Assembly (NCBI GenBank): GCA_000310025.1
Contig: FN649738.1
Span: forward strand, 2,263,687-2,277,837
Length of the DNA: 14,151 bases
Source of the DNA: Ectocarpus siliculosus
Lineage: Eukaryota; Sar; Phaeophyceae; Ectocarpales; Ectocarpaceae
Reading direction: 5' to 3'
The notes beneath the pieces are model-generated. The model was not told the DNA's origin, ran no database searches, and was given only the letters and a program-made list of their open reading frames with translations. The translations under genes and the position numbers were made by a program. Shown here one piece after another: positions 1 through 6,000 of the stretch; position 1 is the first letter of the stretch; every line of letters begins with the position of its first letter.

Positions 1-160
1 CACACCCATAGCCCATAGCTATAGGTTGCGCCCGGTAGAACCTTTTGAACAGAAAACGTGTTCAGGTTGTTGTTCCTCTTTAAGACTGACGTCTCTTCAT
101 TGGTCAGCCGGTTAGCGCGGTCGATGCTAAAACAAACACTCTCTCTCTTCTCTGTCTCAC

Positions 161-301
161 CACTTTCCGTCTCCTGTGCTTCTCCGGCCACTCGTCCAAG
201 ACGTCCGACACCAGCAGAGCGAACATCGCAGCCCGGCTCTTGTTGCCTCGGCTGCTGACGATCTCGTGTGGGCCCAAGTCGGCGGTCACCAACCCTTTCA
301 C
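161..301 (-). CDS. Nudix hydrolase exon 2
   Basis: Codes residues 70-116, beginning VKGLVTADLGPHEIV and containing SRAAMFALLVSDVLDEWPEK, the strand and helix that follow the Nudix box in DIPP-like proteins. The acceptor AG (303-302) has a purine-rich stretch just before it, but the join rebuilds the last residue of the Nudix box (G69-V70) in phase 0. The donor after RRRKV is GTG|GTGAGAC at 160, also phase 0. In the family the next residue is usually Trp, so the following exon should begin with it. Confidence 0.85.
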
Positions 302-1827
302 CTTTTCTCAACCCACCAGGAGACAGCGAGAACAGCAAAGGCAACACACACACACACATTTGCGGTGATCATGTACGTGGACGAACTTCCACCCTATCGC
401 CTTTTCATCAGCAAATGCAACGCCAAGGAGATCAACTCACCATGAACGAACAGAAAACGCTGTGGTACACATACCCAAATAAACCAGAACTGTTTAGGTA
501 AGGTCATAGTGGCATTAGTGGTCGTGGTGGCGGCGGTTTCGGTGAAGGGTCAGGAAGAGAGAACGGGTTTGACTTCGAAAACCGGTAAAAATCACGTCCG
601 TCGAGTATACAACATCAACGCCAGATTCAGAAACACATTTCGTGACGCCATGGCCGTACCGAGACACATGAAAAACATGAATACATTCTCAAGTACAACA
701 ATTCAATTGGGGAAGCAGCCGTGGCACACGGCAATCCATAGACAACAACGCCAGATTCAGAAATAGGATGTCTGGGCGGTATGTGAGTGCCGCCACTGCT
801 GGACTCAGCACGCACGAATGTGCGCAACCGAGACCGTTCACTTTGAGATCTGCAGCAGCAGCTGCTACTGCTGCTGCTGCGGACACTTTTCGCTGGACGG
901 AGGGGATGCCACGAAGTTCGGCGGAAGAAGAAAGTAAAGACGCACCACGCCTACCGGTTGACCACTCCGTACATGCCACTCGAATCGAGCTGAACGAAGA
1001 GTCGGTACTACCGTATTCCTGGCGAAGAGTACGCCCAATTGTTGCAGCTGCTGCGTGCTGTTTCACTCGAGGTTCCCTATTCTATGTGTTCCTCAACAGG
1101 TGGTACTGCTGGAACGGAGCAACGGAGCGAGGCGAAGCACTTGTCGTGCGGTGGATGGATGCCACGACTTTTCCAGACTACTTGTACTTGAAAAAAAGGA
1201 AATAGTTGCGAAATTGCAGCTCCGTTCTGACACCGTCGATCCCGAAGAAAGGAGAGAAGGTGTAGCCTGGCTGACCAGTGGCATGTAGTCCCCGACCGAC
1301 CTTTTCAGGAATCAGGAGGTCTTACCTCTGGTGCTCTTGCAAGCGCCTCTCCTCTAGGTGTTCTAGATCACCCGGCAATGCCGTCAACTCGCAACGTGGG
1401 AACGAATGCGCGCTTACGGCCCGTGCCCATAAATACTTTCATTCCTCTTATCGCGACTCTTCCTGGTGTAGCTACACCGGGTCGGCGGGTTCCGTTCGGG
1501 GGGGGGCTCAAACTGCCGCCATGCCAGCAAGCCGACATAACGCAAACGCATGGTGTATCAACGATTGCACGAGTGCTACATACGCCAGGGTGTTTGCTTG
1601 CATCCATCTCTCTCTCTTACCCCGGCCTCCTCGTAGGCCTCCCTGACGGCGGCCTCCGCGGCGGTCTCGTCCGTGTCCCACCCGCCCTTGGGCAGTATCC
1701 AGTCCGTGTGCTTGACGCTCCCGATGAGCACGAGCCTGCCGTCCGGGGTGACCGGCAGGCAGCCGGCCACGAGCCTGGTGTCACCGTCGTACCTGCACTT
1801 CTCCCGCCCTTGGCGAGCGGGCTCCAT
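161..1827 (-). CDS. Nudix hydrolase gene (DIPP/Ap(n)A type), first two exons
   Basis: Split gene, read as exon 1 (1827-1621) joined to exon 2 (301-161), giving 116 residues in one frame. The full Nudix signature G-x5-E-x7-REUxEExGU is present: G48, E54, R62-E63, E66-E67, G69, V70. Family knowledge: the two Glu pairs bind the divalent metal and the enzyme cleaves a nucleoside diphosphate linked to a group X. The residues after the box (VKG, then a strand MFALLVSDVLDEWPEKH at 95-111) resemble diphosphoinositol polyphosphate phosphohydrolases and yeast/plant diadenosine polyphosphate hydrolases, which turn over inositol pyrophosphates or Ap5A/Ap6A in cytosol and nucleus. The substrate is an inference from this resemblance. 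Family members usually have about 140-200 residues, so a C-terminal exon is missing; I see none in 1-160 and it probably lies beyond the window edge. Confidence 0.88.
616..763. repeat. 18-base direct repeat, 130 bases apart
   Basis: The bases CAACGCCAGATTCAGAAA occur at 616-633 and again at 746-763, inside the Nudix intron. The segment between them is not itself duplicated. It could be a remnant of a local duplication or a target-site scar; 18 bases is long for a usual target-site duplication. Confidence 0.6.
852..880. repeat. CAG/CTG palindrome
   Basis: A (GCA)n run meets a (CTG)n run with a short centre, so either strand can fold into a hairpin with GCAGCAGCAG pairing to CTGCTGCTGC. In plus frames it codes an alanine run. 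Such tracts are prone to slippage and are common in algal introns. Confidence 0.55.
1621..1827 (-). CDS. Nudix hydrolase exon 1 (start codon to middle of Nudix box)
   Basis: Codes residues 1-69, starting at the ATG at 1827-1825 and ending EEAG. The N-terminus carries the YDGDTRLVAGCLP stretch that opens the fold of DIPP-like enzymes, followed by the HTDWILPKGG entry into the Nudix box. The start is preferred because only about ten residues precede the conserved YDGD, as in short DIPP proteins. The donor on the minus strand is GGG|GTAAGAG, phase 0. The strand is certain because the other five frames show no family match. Confidence 0.9.
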
Positions 1828-2986
1828 GCACTGGACCGCCGAGCGCGCTGTTTATAGTAGCGAAGGAGTACGTATAACGGCGTAAATGTAGAGACGGTCA
1901 AGTCTTGTGGCTTAGCGGGGGGGGGGGGCGGAAAACGAGCGTGTGTATGTGCATGTCGCAGCTGATCGATCGTCCGGACAGAGGCGACGATAAGGAAGGG
2001 TGCATTGTTTGTCGTCCTTTCCCTTTGGAGCACAAGAGTAGACTTAGCGTTGCTGGAAGAAGAATGCAGGAAGCCGGAACAATGGTGCCTCCCTGGGGTG
2101 GTTACTCTCTACTCATGCCAAGATTCATCATGATGGAGAGCGCGCGAAGGTTGAGGCTGACGCGCGGAGTTTCATCGCATCAAATCTCTCGTCAACCTTT
2201 CTCTCCGGTGCCTGTCGCCATAGCGAAACTGCAGCAGAAATCACGCCAACGAGCCCGACCGTCGGTTCCCCCGTCATCCCCTGCTACGATCCTTTTCAAA
2301 CACCAAGAGACTGAACCCGGCCGACTCTCTGAATGTAGACGGAGTTGTCTTAGTCCTGGCGCGTAACAACTGCCTGCTGACAGTGTGAACTTCAAATAAG
2401 CCTACCGCCGTGCCAGGCCACAGCCAAGCAGCAGGTTGGCGAATCACCTACACAGCATGCCACTCCTAGGCTCAAGTGTCGTAGTTTACTTACGTTGTGC
2501 CGACGGACGCAGAAGAGGTGTTAAAATAATATTGTTGCGTCTGTTGCTCGCGTCTCTTGGTTCAGGGCGAAGAACGGAAAACGCGGAGGAATTAACAAAA
2601 ATAACTGCTGTGTAGTTTCCATCCGGTCGCCCGCTCGTGCACATGGTTGTTGTTTGAATCTTAGATTCACAAGGCTCCTACTTGTGTAATTACATCCTCG
2701 TGTATCCATCTACGCTGCCAAGGAGTGACGCGGAGCTGGGTGCTCCTCCCTTCCTTTCAATAGCGTCGCTATCAAAGATATTTCACGCAGCACCACTTCC
2801 CACACGACACATGTGTCCATGTCAGATTTATTTACCGACCAATGCACTCGGCCGAGGTTTTTAACCCCCCCCCCCGCCACCCTTGCTTCCCTTGTCGCGT
2901 TGCCCCCGGATACAAGCGTCATTGCAGTTTGCAACACACTGAACAACACAAGTTCCGTCGCTGATTCTCAGGACAGCGCGTACGTC
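1828..2986. promoter_or_regulatory. Divergent intergenic region between Nudix and PPCS genes
   Basis: About 1.16 kb separates the two divergent start codons, so both promoters and 5' untranslated regions should be here. I see no clear TATA box or shared operator. It contains a G-run (1918-1928) and a C-run (about 2867-2876). On the plus strand an open frame from the ATG at 2064 to 2366 has an Arg/Ser-rich, acid-poor stretch (MMESARRLRLTRGVSSHQIS) that resembles an organelle targeting peptide, but it has no domain and no supported downstream exon. I do not call it a gene. Confidence 0.5.
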
Positions 2987-3064
2987 ATGTCTACGTCTGC
3001 ACACGGAACCACGGAAACTGCACGATCCTTCTTCGATGACAACTCGAAGCCACAAACTCTTCAG
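2987..3064 (+). CDS. PPCS: PPCS exon 1 (probable start)
   Basis: Codes 26 residues from the ATG at 2987 and ends [16 protein letters not shown] at the donor CAG|GTGCAC, phase 0. I assigned it because many eukaryotic PPCS proteins have an FFxxNxxPxxL stretch just before the first helix, and because it joins in phase to [14 protein letters not shown] in the next exon. An in-frame ATG at 2819 would add 56 residues with no recognised motif; the shorter start fits the family length better. This exon is the least certain of the internal assignments. Confidence 0.68.
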
Positions 3065-6000
3065 GTGCACAAAACATTTTTGTAAACAAACACAATGAAT
3101 CGTGCAACAATCAATGACCACGTGTATGCATATGAAGGCATACGTTGGATTTACATACAGCAGTCCCTTTTTGGGCAGAACACTGACATGTTGTTTGTGC
3201 TTCGCATGGCGAAACTGCCACGCATGGGCTGTGTTGGGTGATGCGTCGAAGAACATGATCTGCACTTCTGCGGCATCATTACTTCAAAGTACAGTACGGT
3301 AGTACCAACGGTTGCGCAGGCAGTACAGCAGTATTTGGTAGGAACATACTTACTACAGCCTGCCTTGCATTTCGCTGCCGAAGTTGGTTGATTCGTAAAC
3401 ATCATGCTGCAGTTGCAGTTCCAGTAGAGCTTAGCACTCTTGGCGTAGCAGTCGTAACCGATGGCCATTGGTGGTACTCACCTCGGAATACGATGTCCCA
3501 ATGCGCTACCATTTTAGCTTACCCTACAACGTCTCTCACAGCAGTGCGCGCCAACCTATGTAGTAGCACTATGCACGGTACACCGACAACCTTATATCAA
3601 TCGGTGCTGTTAGTACAGCAGTAACAGCACCCCTCCACTGTACATTTATGCATACCACACCGTCGTACACACGTACAGTAGCCGGCTACGTAAACGTTGA
3701 CTCCGTCGTAGGTCATCATGTTTTGGCACACCCTTGAAGTTCTCCTTTTTTATCGTAGATTTGATTTTCCATCGTCGTCAACGTTAGCACAGGGACAAGA
3801 CTCGTGCTTGATCATCCCGGGGACACGGTCCACCCTCTCACCAGCCAGCTTACAACCACGGTCGTTCCCCCTCGGCCGCTCTTCGTGGGTCGCCCAGGTC
3901 CATTGACACCTGTAAAATGCCACGGCGTCCTCCTCTCCCTGCTCTGCATCTCTTTGTTGTTTCCTCTGCTGTATGCCTACCCCCCCACCCCCCCCCTGGG
4001 CCCCCGAAACCACCAATGCGCACAGGTCAAGCTGAAGCAGACGGGCGAGGCGTTGGAGGCGTTTCTCGACGACAAGCGGGGGCGGGGGAGGCCCGTCGTG
4101 TGCATCACCGCCGGGGGCACCGCGGTTCCCTTGGAGGCCAACACCGTGCGAACCATCGACAACTTCAGCACCGGTCGACGGGGGGCCGTTTCTGCAGAGT
4201 GAGGATCGAGTTTCTTCCCAAGCAAAGTCAACGCAGTCATTTTTTAACGGCGGCAAGCAGTTGATTTGTCGTTCCGGTTTACTGCAACCCCCTTTTCGGA
4301 GCCCTCCCTAAAGGCCCTCCCCTCTGGTAGCGAGAAATGATACCGATACGATACATCGGACAGGGGAACACGTTTGAGCCACCTTCGGCCAAGTGGAAAG
4401 GAACGGTTGGCCATCGGTGATCGGTCCTGTGGGAACAATGCTCCGTCCTCTCGCCAACGCACGCGTGGCCACTGGTCTAACAACTAAGGCATGCAAAACG
4501 CAAGAGTATGCCCCCCTCCCCCCCCCTTTGGTTCCGCCCTAGCAGGGCGATGCTCCGCGGGTGCATTTTTTTTTGTCTTCCACGCAGCAGTTAGACCACG
4601 AGGCTAGAGGTCGAATGCCACGTAGAAAAAAGTGTTCGTCCGTGGTCGTTTTTGTTTTTTGCTCCGAGCACATTTTTTCAAACTCAAATCAACCAATCGT
4701 CGGCTCGTAGAACCGGCGGTTGACGCCATCCTATCTCCAAAGCACTGCTCGTCTTGTCAACAACGACACGAAGGGAAAATGAACCAAGCGCTGTGCGCAC
4801 AACACACACGACCCACCGGGCCACCAGCAAAGGATTGCGCATACGCTGGCGGTTTGGGAGCAATGGTTTGAGTTCGTCAGTGGGGGCAGCATGGCATGTA
4901 TAACGGAGTGAGAAAATGTTTTGAGACGGACGAGAAAGAAGGCCCGGAAATGTAGTCAACCCCTTGCCCGCAGGTATTTTTGGCTTCGTCTGTGTCTGAT
5001 TTGCCGGCCCATAAGGCGTCACAGGTGATCCTGAGCACATCTGCCTCTAGCTCTGCTCACGTTGATTCTCGGAAGCTCTTGACTTTGCTCATCCCCGACG
5101 ACTGGGTACCAAGCGGTTCTTGAGCGTGTTTTTGTAGAAGCGTGAAGCCGGGCTTGATTTCAGCCGCGTCATCACCAAACATGCTGGTTGTCGCCAAAAC
5201 GTTCCGAAGCTTGAGTGCTGCATGAAAGGCGTTTCTCTCGGCCTGTTTCATGTTTCACCAATTTATTTCCTGTTGGTGTTGAGTTACCTCGACTCACCCC
5301 GTGTTCGGCTAGTCGGTAAATAGTCGATTGTTGCCCGTCAATTGCGGGGTGATCTCGAGGTTCAACAGCTGTGTAAGGTTTTACCTCTTGGTTTGGTGGC
5401 TGGATGTGTGAAGTACGCTGCACATCCAACGCGCCCTCTCCCTCCCTCCCTCCCTCCCTCCATCGGCTCTCTTGCCGCTGCTGTGGCAGACAGTTCATCG
5501 CCAGGGGTTATGGCGTCATCTACCTCGGTCGCGAAGGCTGCGCCGCCCCTTTCGCTCGCCGCTTCCAGGAGCTGGTGTCGAACCACGTGGACCTCAAGTT
5601 CATGGACAAGCTCGTGCTTGGCGGTAAGGGCAACGAAACGAGCAACTACTATTTTACCAGCCGGGAAAGTTTACAAGTAGATCTTAATGCTATCTCGGTG
5701 GGGCCGCTCGGCCTTCCGAAAACGTCAAGCACAATCAATCTCTTGCGTGCTTTGTTTAACATGGCATATTATGTAGGAACCACACATGAAAACGGAATGT
5801 AGCTGTGAGTTCGTTTTACGTCAACCGCTCCGCTTTTGCGAGGGAGCGGAGCCACCAGGTCGTCCGTTCGAGATACGGTCGTGCCACAGCAACACTCAGC
5901 AGACACGAGCATTCCGGTCCTGTTTCCCAGCGATCGCCCCACGCAAGTGAGTACTCAAAGGCTCCGTGATGCCCCCCCCCCCGGCCTCCTGGCCTCTTTT

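Larger units (their letters stand above)
302..1620 (-). other. Nudix hydrolase intron 1 (1319 bases)
   Basis: Lies between the donor at 1620 and the acceptor at 302. It holds a CA dinucleotide tract (about 343-358), an 18-base direct repeat (616-633 and 746-763) and a CAG/CTG palindrome (852-880). A 145-codon ATG frame on the plus strand (768-1205) contains an Ala run coded by that palindrome and has no recognisable domain. A plus-strand frame in the same area includes GEEYAQLLQLLRAVSLE and looks somewhat protein-like but is interrupted by a stop upstream. I treat these as intron sequence, possibly old transposon remains. Confidence 0.7.
3065..4025 (+). other. PPCS intron 1 (961 bases)
   Basis: Runs from donor GTGCAC to an acceptor (GCGCACAG) preceded by a C/T-rich tract. 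It is less GC-rich than the flanking exons. On the opposite strand it contains two cysteine-rich frames, listed separately, and a 9-base perfect hairpin at 3604-3630. The plus-strand frame open across the 3' part of the intron has no ATG in phase with exon 2, which supports the need for an upstream exon. Confidence 0.6.
4199..5489 (+). other. PPCS intron 2 (1291 bases)
   Basis: Begins GTGAGG and ends in a long CCCT microsatellite and TGTGGCAG. It contains copy 1 of the dispersed repeat (4350-4528) followed by C and T runs. I see no supported gene in the remaining 4530-5440. Confidence 0.75.

Noticed and set aside
768-1205. 145-residue plus-strand ATG frame
   Set aside because: It lies inside the Nudix intron, its Ala run comes from the CAG/CTG palindrome, and no domain or splice partner is visible.
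1378-1857. 159-residue plus-strand open frame
   Set aside because: It overlaps Nudix exon 1 on the opposite strand and has no domain; the minus frame carries the complete Nudix box.
3804-4025. Plus-strand extension of PPCS exon 2 upstream in the same frame
   Set aside because: There is no in-frame ATG before a stop at 3762, the stretch is a pyrimidine-rich intron end, and a better in-phase first exon exists at 2987-3064.
3750-4256. 168-residue minus-strand open frame
   Set aside because: It is the antisense shadow of PPCS exon 2 and its flanking C-rich intron; the plus frame has the diagnostic PPCS motifs.
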